This document shows, in pieces, positions 34,872 to 42,193 of a stretch of DNA of 61,226 nt. The notes under the pieces were generated by a model. The model ran no database searches and was not told where the DNA came from. It saw nothing but the letters and a program-made list of their open reading frames with translations. Position numbers and translations under genes: made by a program. The DNA is from Thermoanaerobaculia bacterium (GTDB lineage: Bacteria; Acidobacteriota; Thermoanaerobaculia; UBA5066). The stretch is from contig JAJVIN010000031.1 of assembly GCA_022071945.1 (NCBI GenBank), positions 1-61,226 of the forward strand, given 5' to 3'. Numbering within the stretch: the first letter of the stretch is position 1; each line of letters starts with the position of its first letter.

Positions 34872-36245
34872 ATGGCCAAGAAGACAGAGTCCGTTTTCGT
34901 CTGTTCGGAATGCTCGGCGCAGAGCCCGCGCTGGCTCGGGCGCTGCCCGGAATGCGGGGCCTGGAGCTCGCTCGTGGAGACTTCACCCTCACGGGCGGAA
35001 AAGCGAGTCGGGACGACGGCCCGCGCGACGGCCATCCCGCTGGCCGAGGTCGAGACGGCGGAACGGCCGAGGACGATCACCGGGATCGGCGAGCTCGACC
35101 GCGTTCTGGGCGGCGGGCTCGTGCCAGGAGCCGTCATCCTTCTCGGCGGCGAGCCGGGAATCGGAAAGTCCACACTCCTGCTGCAAGCGGCCGCCCGGCT
35201 GGCGGCGGCGAAAGAACCGGTCCTCTACGTCTCGGCGGAGGAGTCCGCGCACCAGGTCAAGCTCCGATCGGATCGCCTCGGCCTCGACAGCCGAAACATC
35301 CTTCTCCTCTCCGAGACCGATCTCGACTCGATTCTTCAGGCGTGCGGCGCGAGCGCGCTCGGCGCCGTCATCATCGATTCCGTCCAGACGATCGCGACGA
35401 CGGCCCTTCCCTCCGGGGCGGGCTCGGTCTCCCAGGTGCGCGAGTGCGCGACCCGGCTGACGTCCTTCGCCAAGTCGTCCGGAGTGCCCGTTCTCCTCAT
35501 CGGTCACGTCACCAAGGACGGCTCGCTCGCCGGACCCAAGGCCCTCGAGCATCTCGTCGACGCCGTGATCTCGTTCGAGGGGGAGCGGTTTCACGCGCAG
35601 CGCGTGATCCGCGCCCTGAAGAACCGGTTCGGACCCGTGCACGAGCTCGGGGTCTTCGAGATGACGGGCACGGGACTCCTGGAGGTGAAGAACCCCTCGT
35701 CCCTCTATCTTTCGAGCCGGACCGGGGGCCGGCCGGGCTCGGCCGTTCTGGCCACGATGGAAGGGACGCGCCCGCTCCTCGTCGAGGTGCAGGCCCTGAC
35801 GGTCGCGACGAAATTCGGTCTCCCCCGCCGGACCTCCACGGGATTCGACCCCACGCGCCTCGCCTTGCTGCTCGCCGTCCTCGAGCGTCACGGGGCGCTG
35901 GCGCTGTCGGCCCATGACGTTTTCGTCAATCTCGCGGGAGGTGCCGAGAGCTCGGAGCCGGCGGCGGATCTCGCGGTTCTGGCCGCCGTGGCGACGAGCT
36001 TTCGCGGACAGGGACTCGCGCGCGAGTCGGTCCTTTTTGGCGAAGTTGGGCTTCTGGGCGAGATCCGGCCGGTGCCCGACGCGGCGCCCCGTCTGAAGGA
36101 GGCGGCGGGCCTCGGGTTCACGAAGGTCTACCTCGCGGCCGGGAATGCCGCCGAGGCTAGGAGCTTCCCCGGCCTCGATGTCTCACCGCTCAGAAACGTC
36201 GAGGAGTTCCTCAGGTTGACGGCCAGGGGCTCTCCTGCCCCGTGA
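34872..36245 (+). CDS. radA: DNA repair protein RadA
   Basis: 457 aa. A RecA paralogue that promotes branch migration during recombination. An N-terminal C4 zinc finger (Cys 11, 14, 25, 28: CSECSAQSPRWLGRCPEC) is followed by Walker A LGGEPGIGKSTLLLQ (about 93-107), the RadA-specific KNRFGP motif and a C-terminal Lon-like domain (GLPRRTSTGFDPTRLALLLAVLE). ATG 34872 gives the conserved MAKKTE-type start. Its last 50 nt are part of a 92-bp repeat whose other copy lies at the purC 3' end 3470 bp away; the gene itself is intact. Confidence 0.97.
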   Translation: MAKKTESVFVCSECSAQSPRWLGRCPECGAWSSLVETSPSRAEKRVGTTARATAIPLAEVETAERPRTITGIGELDRVLGGGLVPGAVILLGGEPGIGKSTLLLQAAARLAAAKEPVLYVSAEESAHQVKLRSDRLGLDSRNILLLSETDLDSILQACGASALGAVIIDSVQTIATTALPSGAGSVSQVRECATRLTSFAKSSGVPVLLIGHVTKDGSLAGPKALEHLVDAVISFEGERFHAQRVIRALKNRFGPVHELGVFEMTGTGLLEVKNPSSLYLSSRTGGRPGSAVLATMEGTRPLLVEVQALTVATKFGLPRRTSTGFDPTRLALLLAVLERHGALALSAHDVFVNLAGGAESSEPAADLAVLAAVATSFRGQGLARESVLFGEVGLLGEIRPVPDAAPRLKEAAGLGFTKVYLAAGNAAEARSFPGLDVSPLRNVEEFLRLTARGSPAP

Positions 36246-36287
36246 GGACGCGGAAGGCCTCGAGGTAGCGCTCCCGGGTGCCGGCGA
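36196..36287. repeat. 92-bp direct repeat, copy 1 (radA-purC 3' ends)
   Basis: Identical over 92 bp to 39666-39757. It contains the end of radA (stop at 36245) on the plus strand and, on the minus strand, the last 25 or so codons of purC (stop equivalent at 36211-36213). The purC part breaks off at 36287, so this copy carries only a purC tail. The two copies bracket the inserted segment 36288-39665. Confidence 0.95.
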
Positions 36288-36363
36288 AGGCCTCATCAGG
36301 AGGTCGGAACGCAATCCGAGCGCCGTATCCCCGCCGGGTGCACGACTGAAAAAGTGGAGGAGT

Positions 36364-36407
36364 CCTCCCCTCGCCTCGCGCCGCGAGAGAGGGTGGGGCG
36401 GAGCCCC
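36364..36407. repeat. REP-like double hairpin
   Basis: Two adjacent GC hairpins: CTCGCG/CGCGAG at 36375-36387 extended by CCCTC/GAGGG, then GGGGC-GGA-GCCCC at 36395-36407. This paired-palindrome form with a GGGCGGAGCCC core resembles dispersed REP/BIME elements mobilised by RAYT transposases, one of which starts this window. No second copy is seen in the window. Confidence 0.5.
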
Positions 36408-36689
36408 GGGTGAGAGGTCTCTAGCGTAGGTATTTTCGGATGCGCCTCATGCGGCACGAACGGCTGTTGGCTCGCACGGTATTCCGTGGCGGTTCCCGCT
36501 CTCGTTCGTCGGCGGCGGAGTGCGGAAGCGGACGCGCCGGCGGGCTGTGGAAGCCGTGGAAATCGCTCGCAAGTGGGTGCGCCAGTGTGAGATGCAGGGC
36601 GATTCCCACCGCTCCCACAGCGCTACTACTGCTGACTCTCTCTCCGGGTCTGCGAAGGACCCCATGACCGCCACGGTCACGGAGTTACT

Positions 36690-36880
36690 AGAGAGCCAAC
36701 AAACGGCTCTGCGCTGCCAGAAGTCCTCGAAGCGGCCGCTGAGACGGGAGCATCGAACGGGCGATGATGGCGTCGGCACCGGCGGAGGTCCAGTGCATGT
36801 CAGCTGGCTTGAGGCGGGTTCCGATGGCGACCTTGCAGCCGGCCTCGACGACCTCGGTCGAAGTTCAGAAGCCTCTGGCG
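36690..36880 (-). pseudogene. ISKra4-family transposase, C-terminal remnant with frameshift
   Basis: The minus strand encodes VVEAGCKVAIGTRLKP, MHWTSAGADAIIAR in one frame, then CSRLSGRFEDFWQRRAV in the next frame, with the shift near 36755. Joined, these match the conserved end of ISKra4-family transposases (GxVVEAGCK...SGMHW...GANAIIALRC...LSGRFEDFW). An in-frame TGA lies just upstream of the first segment, and the catalytic domain is absent. It is a dead fragment and marks earlier insertion-sequence activity in the insert. Confidence 0.82.
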
Positions 36881-36917
36881 CGCAAGGCCGGGTAGTCCAA
36901 ATCGGAGGGGGATCCGA

Positions 36918-36946
36918 TTGACAGCTAGCGACCTCGTCGCTACGCT
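36918..36946 (+). promoter_or_regulatory. Sigma70-like promoter of the secreted gene pair
   Basis: A perfect -35 hexamer TTGACA (36918-36923), a 17-nt spacer and TACGCT (36941-36946) as -10, 24 nt before the start at 36971. The spacer holds a perfect dyad AGCGAC-CTC-GTCGCT (36927-36941), positioned where a repressor would block RNA polymerase. Confidence 0.55.
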
Positions 36947-36970
36947 CATCTCGAGGCTCTTGCTAGACTC

Positions 36971-37279
36971 ATGTTTCGTTCATTTCTTGTTCTTACCTGC
37001 GTGCTCTTTCTCTCCTTGCTATTTACAGGCGCTGCAAAAGCCGAGGTCCGCTACAAGGATCCTGGGCCCTGGGACGGAGGCGGGGGCGGCGGATCCTGCT
37101 ATTCCGATTGCACACGATGCGGATTCGATTGCAATTTTGACACAGGTGTATGTCAGGAAAAGTGCTTCTATCACATTACAACGGGCGGCGGATGCGGATG
37201 CGATTGGGCATGGGTAGATGGAATCCAGGTCTGCCTGCCTGTCGGCACCTGTGAGTACGACCCCGGGCAGAATCCATAA
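36971..37279 (+). CDS. Small secreted Gly/Cys-rich protein
   Basis: 102 aa, not recognised. Residues 1-24 (FRSFLVLTCVLFLSLLFTGAAKA) are a clear Sec signal peptide with an AKA cleavage site. The mature part of about 78 residues begins with a Gly-rich run (DGGGGGGS) and holds ten cysteines with spacing C-x3-C-x2-C-x3-C-x6-C-x3-C-x9-C-x1-C-x9-C-x5-C, enough for five disulfides or a metal site. Other residues are acidic and aromatic (CDWAWVDGIQVC). The stop overlaps the next start (TAATG), so the two proteins are made together. It could be a structural surface peptide, toxin-like effector or modified peptide; none is demonstrated. Base composition differs from the chromosome flanks. Confidence 0.8.
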   Translation: MFRSFLVLTCVLFLSLLFTGAAKAEVRYKDPGPWDGGGGGGSCYSDCTRCGFDCNFDTGVCQEKCFYHITTGGGCGCDWAWVDGIQVCLPVGTCEYDPGQNP

Positions 37280-39495
37280 TGAAGGGCCCACGCGTGGGGT
37301 GGTTATTCCTCATGTCGAGGACGGCAAGTGTCCTCCTGCTCTTGGTGTCGGCCTCCCTCTCCGCTGAGCAGAAGAAACTAGACATCATAAGAAGGTTGAG
37401 TTCTGGACAGGTTCGTGGAGTAGTTCTAGTGCGGGCCGTGGGACAGGCGGACGAACCGATCCGTGTAGAGTTCTCTTGCGCGCCGGAGAGTCCGTGCTCG
37501 GTCAATCTGGATCTCTCAGTCGACCGGCTGTGGGAGGCCATGGTCGAGGCCCCTGGGCATGGAAGCGACTCCTGGACACCCGTCGAGAAGGGATCCCTCG
37601 CAATCTGGCCATCAATCGAGGCTGAAGGCAAGCTGCTGTTCCAAGGCGTGACGACCCCTCCGAGCGTGGTCTTCTTGAGATTCCGCGCGGAGTCGCCACA
37701 AGATCCTAACGAGGCCATAACCGGTGAGACCGCATGCTCCCTGTCAGATGCCCTCGTAAGATGCAGGGTACCGATTGGAGTTGTTGACCTGAGTATTCGT
37801 GTAAAGGGCTTTGTGACCGTCTACAAATGGCGTCAGCAAGCCAAGGCAGGGTCCGCACTCCAGCTGGGCGCGATTGAGCTGCGGAAGGGCGCGTCCCTGG
37901 TCGGCAACGTCATCTCGAAGAACCAGGGCGCCCCGAAGCCGGGAGCTTGCCTTGTGAGAATCCGTCCGGCGTCCAACAGTCCCATGAAGGCTGATTCGTC
38001 CCCACCAGCGCTTCCTTCTGGGACGGTGGATGGGCGCGGCTTCTTCCAACTTGAGGCGGTGCCGCCCGGTCAGTGGGAAGTGGTCGCCGAACAGGAAGGG
38101 TTCGCCTTTGACAAACAAGCGGTCCTCATCCTCGAGGGTACCGAGGCAAGGCTCAAGAACCCGCTCGTCCTGTCTCGGCCGGTGCGCCTCGATGTGAGTC
38201 TCGTTCCTCCGCAGGATCCCACAGGTAATCCATGGCGGGTTTCTCTTCACGAGATGAAGGCTGAGGGCAGAAGCGACCTCGTCTCGGAGTCGCCCGCTAC
38301 GGCAGGCGGGCAGTGGTCGAGGGAAGGTCTTCGTGAAGAAGGGAAGTACCAACTCGAGGTCCTGACAACCAGCCGACAGCGTTGGTGGGGAGATCCATCT
38401 TTCTTCACTCTTGCGGCAACCGGTGACCGGCGTACCGTGTTGCTGGACGTGGTAAAGGTGAACGGCTCGTTGTCGCTCGAAGGGGAGCCACTACGAGGGC
38501 GCGTTGTGTTTGGTGGAACGCACCGAACTCCGTCAGTAGCGCTAGAGTCGAACGACGATGGGAACATCGAGGGGTTCCTTCCACGGCTCGGGAAGTGGGC
38601 GGTCGAGGTGTTCAGTGAGTCGAAACAGGTCCGCCGCACACTCGAGACCGAGGTTCGTCGCAGACCGAACGGCGATGGCGAGTTCGCGATTCCCCTCAAC
38701 GGAAGGGTCATCGAAGGGGAGATCGTCTCCGAGAATGGCGAGCGGGCTGAAAAGTCCGTACTGCACGTCCTGAATCGCAACACCCTTGAGGATATAAGTC
38801 AGCGTGTTGAGGGCGGTGCGTTCCAGGTTGGGGGACTGGAGCCTGGGGTATACCGGCTGAGAGCCGCAACTCATCTGCTGGCGAGCGATGACGTGTTGGT
38901 GACCCTCCCAAAAGACGGAAACCCGGATTCGGTGCGGTTAGTGTTGAAGAAGAAGCCCAAGGTGACGATTCGCGTGATCGGACCGTCGGGAGCCGGCCTC
39001 CCGGGAGTCCCGGTCCACATGTTCACGAATGCACTCGTTGGAAGCGCTGATTCCAATTACACAGGCGCGGATGGTCGTCTCGAATTCGAGGCTCTGCCCT
39101 CGGCGGAATCGGGTTGTTTCTTGATTCGTCCGCCTGGCATGCCGCTGAAGTTTGCGGGCGTGCCTTTCGTGCCCGACGAGCAGACGATTCAGGTCGATAG
39201 GTCTGGCGGATCACTCGAGCTCGATTACCCGGACCCATCCCCTGAAAACTGGCCGAAGCTCGTCCAAGGCCCCTGCGGAATACCTCCTGGGATGCTCGCA
39301 CATATCCTGAGGTCGACAAACAAGAAGCTCTTCCCGAGCGTTGCCGCAGGTCAATACTCCCTGTGTAGTTATGCGACCGTGAACGGGCAGCAATCGCAGC
39401 GGGGAGCCTGCCGGTCGGGGACTCTTGCACCGTATGGCAACTTGAGATTGTCGTTGCTGTCGGCGGATGCCCAGAAAGCCACATCTGGACCTTGA
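37279..39495 (+). CDS. Secreted multidomain beta-sandwich protein (carboxypeptidase-regulatory-like)
   Basis: 738 aa. An N-terminal signal peptide (TASVLLLLVSASLSAEQ, to about residue 31) is followed by repeated beta-sandwich domains. Recognisable CarboxypepD_reg/Cna-B-like units lie at about 203-293 (GASLVGNVIS ... GRGFFQLEAVPPGQWEVVAE), 477-555 (VIEGEIVSENGERAEKSVLH ... FQVGGLEPGVYRLRAATH) and 557-634 (VTIRVIGPSGAGLPGVPVHM ... GADGRLEFEALPSAESG). The C-terminal 100 residues contain four Cys (GPCGIP, SLCSYA, GACRSG region). No catalytic zinc or sortase motif is seen. TAATG coupling to the Cys-rich gene suggests a carrier, anchor or partner role, which is inference. Third codon positions are markedly more A/T-rich than in neighbouring genes, suggesting transfer. 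Confidence 0.82.
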   Translation: MKGPRVGWLFLMSRTASVLLLLVSASLSAEQKKLDIIRRLSSGQVRGVVLVRAVGQADEPIRVEFSCAPESPCSVNLDLSVDRLWEAMVEAPGHGSDSWTPVEKGSLAIWPSIEAEGKLLFQGVTTPPSVVFLRFRAESPQDPNEAITGETACSLSDALVRCRVPIGVVDLSIRVKGFVTVYKWRQQAKAGSALQLGAIELRKGASLVGNVISKNQGAPKPGACLVRIRPASNSPMKADSSPPALPSGTVDGRGFFQLEAVPPGQWEVVAEQEGFAFDKQAVLILEGTEARLKNPLVLSRPVRLDVSLVPPQDPTGNPWRVSLHEMKAEGRSDLVSESPATAGGQWSREGLREEGKYQLEVLTTSRQRWWGDPSFFTLAATGDRRTVLLDVVKVNGSLSLEGEPLRGRVVFGGTHRTPSVALESNDDGNIEGFLPRLGKWAVEVFSESKQVRRTLETEVRRRPNGDGEFAIPLNGRVIEGEIVSENGERAEKSVLHVLNRNTLEDISQRVEGGAFQVGGLEPGVYRLRAATHLLASDDVLVTLPKDGNPDSVRLVLKKKPKVTIRVIGPSGAGLPGVPVHMFTNALVGSADSNYTGADGRLEFEALPSAESGCFLIRPPGMPLKFAGVPFVPDEQTIQVDRSGGSLELDYPDPSPENWPKLVQGPCGIPPGMLAHILRSTNKKLFPSVAAGQYSLCSYATVNGQQSQRGACRSGTLAPYGNLRLSLLSADAQKATSGP

Positions 39496-39665
39496 AACGA
39501 GGAGTCCGACTGATCGCGAGCCTGTACAGGTCTCCTTCCGCCTCTTCAGCCAGGCCCTTTGCGGTTCAGGGCTCGCGAGATAGGCTGACACGAACTCCGC
39601 GGCGTTGGGTGGCACGAGGAGCCCCCCTCTCCACGAAAACTCTGCGCGCATGCCGGAGTCTAAGT

Positions 39666-39757
39666 ACGTCGAGGAGTTCCTCAGGTTGACGGCCAGGGGC
39701 TCTCCTGCCCCGTGAGGACGCGGAAGGCCTCGAGGTAGCGCTCCCGGGTGCCGGCGA
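39666..39757. repeat. 92-bp direct repeat, copy 2 (radA-purC 3' ends)
   Basis: Perfect copy of 36196-36287, offset 3470 bp. Here the purC 3' end is complete and functional (stop 39681-39683) while only the last 16 codons of radA remain on the plus strand (stop 39713-39715). The 170 bp before it (39496-39665) hold no gene I can support. Confidence 0.95.
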
Positions 39758-40589
39758 CCACATCGGGCGGGAGCTCGGGTGCGGGAGGTGTCTTGTCCCA
39801 ACCGGACTTCTCGAGCCAGTCGCGCAGGAACTGCTTGTCGAAAGAAGGTGGCGACCCGCCGGGGCGGTACGACTCCCTGGGCCAGAACCGCGAGGAGTCG
39901 GGTGTCAGCGCCTCGTCGATGAAGACGAGCTTCCCGGCAGGGTCGAGCCCGAACTCGAACTTCGTGTCCGCGATGAGGATTCCACGCGTCTGTGCGTAGG
40001 CCGCCGCTTTCGTGTAGAGCGTCAGCGTCAACTCCCTCAGTCTCTGGGCGAGCTCCGTTCCGATTCGCGACTCCATCACCGAGAAAGGAACGTTCTCGTC
40101 GTGTCCCGTCGCCGCTTTCGTCGCGGGGGTGAAGATGGGCTCGGGAAGCGGGCTCGCCTCGAGGAGACCGGGCGAGAGAGGGACGCCACAGACCGCGCCC
40201 GTCTGCCGGTACTCCTTCCAGCCGCTCCCGGCGAGATACCCACGGGCGACACACTCGAACGGGACCACCGTGCACTTTTTCGCCAGTATGGACCGCCCGC
40301 GAAGGAGACCCTCGTGGGGAGCCAGGAGCCCCGGAAAGCGGGAAGAATCCGTCTCGATGAGGTGGTTTTCGACCAGACCGGCGAACCGCCGGAACCAGAA
40401 ATTCGAGATTTGGGTCAGAATAATGCCCTTGCCGGGAATCGGGGGCGAGAGAACGACATCGAAGGCCGAGATGCGGTCGGTCGCGACGATCAGAAGGGTC
40501 TCTCCCAGATCGTACACGTCGCGGACTTTTCCGCGCCGCGGCTCGGGCAATCCGGCAAGAGCCGTCGCCGAAACAGCAGGCGTAGTCAT
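39681..40589 (-). CDS. purC: Phosphoribosylaminoimidazole-succinocarboxamide synthase
   Basis: 302 aa SAICAR synthetase, purine pathway step 7, joining CAIR and aspartate with ATP. Signatures include RRGKVRDVYDLGETLLIVATDRISAFD (residues 18-44), ECVARGYLAGSGWKEY and LIADTKFEFGLD, with FIDEALTPDSSRFWP. Length fits the longer eukaryote/Acidobacteria-like form (about 300 aa). Its last 77 nt lie in the 92-bp repeat shared with the radA end. It is divergent from pepA. Confidence 0.97.
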   Translation of the reverse strand: MTTPAVSATALAGLPEPRRGKVRDVYDLGETLLIVATDRISAFDVVLSPPIPGKGIILTQISNFWFRRFAGLVENHLIETDSSRFPGLLAPHEGLLRGRSILAKKCTVVPFECVARGYLAGSGWKEYRQTGAVCGVPLSPGLLEASPLPEPIFTPATKAATGHDENVPFSVMESRIGTELAQRLRELTLTLYTKAAAYAQTRGILIADTKFEFGLDPAGKLVFIDEALTPDSSRFWPRESYRPGGSPPSFDKQFLRDWLEKSGWDKTPPAPELPPDVVAGTRERYLEAFRVLTGQESPWPST

Positions 40590-40659
40590 GAGGACATTCT
40601 AAGATCCGGCGGTCCGGCCCCTGACGACGGAGGCACCGGACCGGCCGAGGAGGAAACGG

Positions 40660-42189
40660 GTGAAAGTCGAGATTCGCGAACGGGGTAAGAAAGAGAGACG
40701 GCACGCCTACGTGGTGTTCGCCGCAAAGGACGATTCGAACGTCCTGTCAGGACTTCCAGAGGACGCCCAGGCGGCCCTGATGGGAGCTGTTCCGGCGAGC
40801 TTTGGCTCGGATGGGACATCCTTCACGACACCCCTGCCCAGCGACTCGCCCGCCTTGCGTCTGTACGCCTTCGGCACCGGAAAGTCGCTGACGATCACGC
40901 CTCGAAAGGCGCGGACACTCCTGCGCTCCGTCGCCAAGCTCCTCGAGAAGAACGGCGAGACGACCGTCCTCCTCGACCTGCCCTTCTCCCTGGAGAGGAT
41001 GAACCCGGCCGAGGGCCGCGAGTTCCTCCTGCGCCACCTGTTTCTCTCCAACTACTCGTTCACGCGTTACAAGACCGGCGAGGCGAAGGAAAAGAAGACC
41101 GAGCTGACATCCGTGAGGCTCTCGGCTCTTCGCGGACTCTGGACCGGTGTTTCCGAGAAGGACGCCGAACGGGAGGTCAGGGATGCCGAGATCGTCGCGG
41201 CCGCCTCGGCCCTCGTGAGAGACCTGGGCAACACCCCGTCGAACGACCTCTTACCCAGGCATTTCGCCGGCCACGCGGCCGCCGAGGTGAAGAAGCGCGC
41301 CCGGAAGAACCTGACGGTCACGGTTCTCGACAAGCAGGCGATCGAGAAGGAAAAGATGGGGGGCCTTCTGGCCGTGAACCGGGGCGCCACGGAGGAACCG
41401 CGCTTCGTGGTGATCCAGTACATGGGAGGCAGGAAAGGGCAAAAACCGGTCGCCCTCGTCGGCAAGGGCGTCACATTCGACTCCGGCGGAATCTCGATCA
41501 AGCCGGCCGAAAAGATGGGCGAGATGAAGTGGGACATGATGGGCGCGGCGACCGTTCTCGGGATCGTCCTGGCCGCCTCGGACCTCGGCCTCCCCGTGAA
41601 CCTCGTCGGGCTCACGCCCCTCACTGAGAACATGCCGTCCGGCTCGGCCTACAAGCCCGGCGACATCGTCACGTTCAGAAGCGGGAAAACCGCCGAGATC
41701 GACAACACGGACGCGGAGGGCCGCGTCATCCTGGCGGACGCCCTGGACTACGCCAAGACCTTCAACCCCGAAGTCGTCCTCGACTACGCAACCTTGACCG
41801 GGGCAGCCGTCGTCGCGCTCGGATTCGAGGCGGGCGCTCTCTTCTCCGAAAGCGACGAGCTCGCCGCCGGAATCGTCTCGGCCGGGGAGCGCACCGACGA
41901 TCGGATCTGGCGCCTGCCCCTGTGGGACGAGTACAAGGAGAACATCAAGTCGGACTGGGCGGACGTCAAGAACACCGGCGGCCGCTGGGGCGGCGCCATC
42001 AACGGCGCCATGTTCCTGAAGGAGTTCGCTCCCGAGGGAGCTCTCTGGGCTCACCTCGACATCGCTCCGACCGCAAACTATGACCGCGAGTACGCCGGCT
42101 ACGCCACGGGCGCCACCGGATACGGCATCGCCCTGACCCTCCGGTGGCTCAGGGACCGGCTGGCCTTGGCCGGCTCCTCCAAGAACTGA
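40660..42189 (+). CDS. pepA: Leucyl aminopeptidase (M17 family)
   Basis: 509 aa. Releases N-terminal residues from peptides in the cytosol. The M17 metal and catalytic motifs are VGKGVTFDSGGISIKP (about 267-282, Lys and Asp) and the signature NTDAEGRVILAD (about 347). The N-terminal domain is the usual variable region. The GTG start at 40660 follows GAGGAGGAAAC, a strong ribosome-binding site. Followed after 4 nt by recN, so both are likely cotranscribed. Confidence 0.96.
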   Translation: MKVEIRERGKKERRHAYVVFAAKDDSNVLSGLPEDAQAALMGAVPASFGSDGTSFTTPLPSDSPALRLYAFGTGKSLTITPRKARTLLRSVAKLLEKNGETTVLLDLPFSLERMNPAEGREFLLRHLFLSNYSFTRYKTGEAKEKKTELTSVRLSALRGLWTGVSEKDAEREVRDAEIVAAASALVRDLGNTPSNDLLPRHFAGHAAAEVKKRARKNLTVTVLDKQAIEKEKMGGLLAVNRGATEEPRFVVIQYMGGRKGQKPVALVGKGVTFDSGGISIKPAEKMGEMKWDMMGAATVLGIVLAASDLGLPVNLVGLTPLTENMPSGSAYKPGDIVTFRSGKTAEIDNTDAEGRVILADALDYAKTFNPEVVLDYATLTGAAVVALGFEAGALFSESDELAAGIVSAGERTDDRIWRLPLWDEYKENIKSDWADVKNTGGRWGGAINGAMFLKEFAPEGALWAHLDIAPTANYDREYAGYATGATGYGIALTLRWLRDRLALAGSSKN

Positions 42190-42193
42190 TCCC

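Larger units (their letters stand above)
36288..36917. other. Gene-free left part of the insert
   Basis: No intact gene is supported in this 630-bp stretch. It holds the REP-like hairpins at 36364-36407 and the transposase remnant at about 36690-36880; the remainder (36421-36690) has short open frames on both strands with no recognisable homology and probably represents decayed mobile-element DNA. Confidence 0.6.
36288..39665. mobile_element. Inserted foreign segment between duplicated radA-purC junctions
   Basis: The 3378 bp between the 92-bp repeats interrupt what must have been a convergent radA-purC junction with 3' ends overlapping by 35 bp. Base composition and codon use are visibly more AT-rich than both flanks, especially in 36960-39500. 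Contents in order: REP-like double hairpin, degraded ISKra4-type transposase end, promoter, Cys-rich secreted protein gene, large secreted beta-sandwich protein gene, and about 170 bp without a recognised gene. No integrase or intact transposase is present. Confidence 0.8.

Noticed and set aside
36520-36921. 133-codon plus-strand frame in the left part of the insert
   Set aside because: It runs opposite the transposase remnant and has no recognisable sequence or ribosome-binding site.
39496-39665. Minus-strand frame containing LLVPPNAAEFVSAYLASPEP in the right end of the insert
   Set aside because: It looks protein-like, but it has no supported start or end and continues only through the purC shadow frame; not enough to call a gene.
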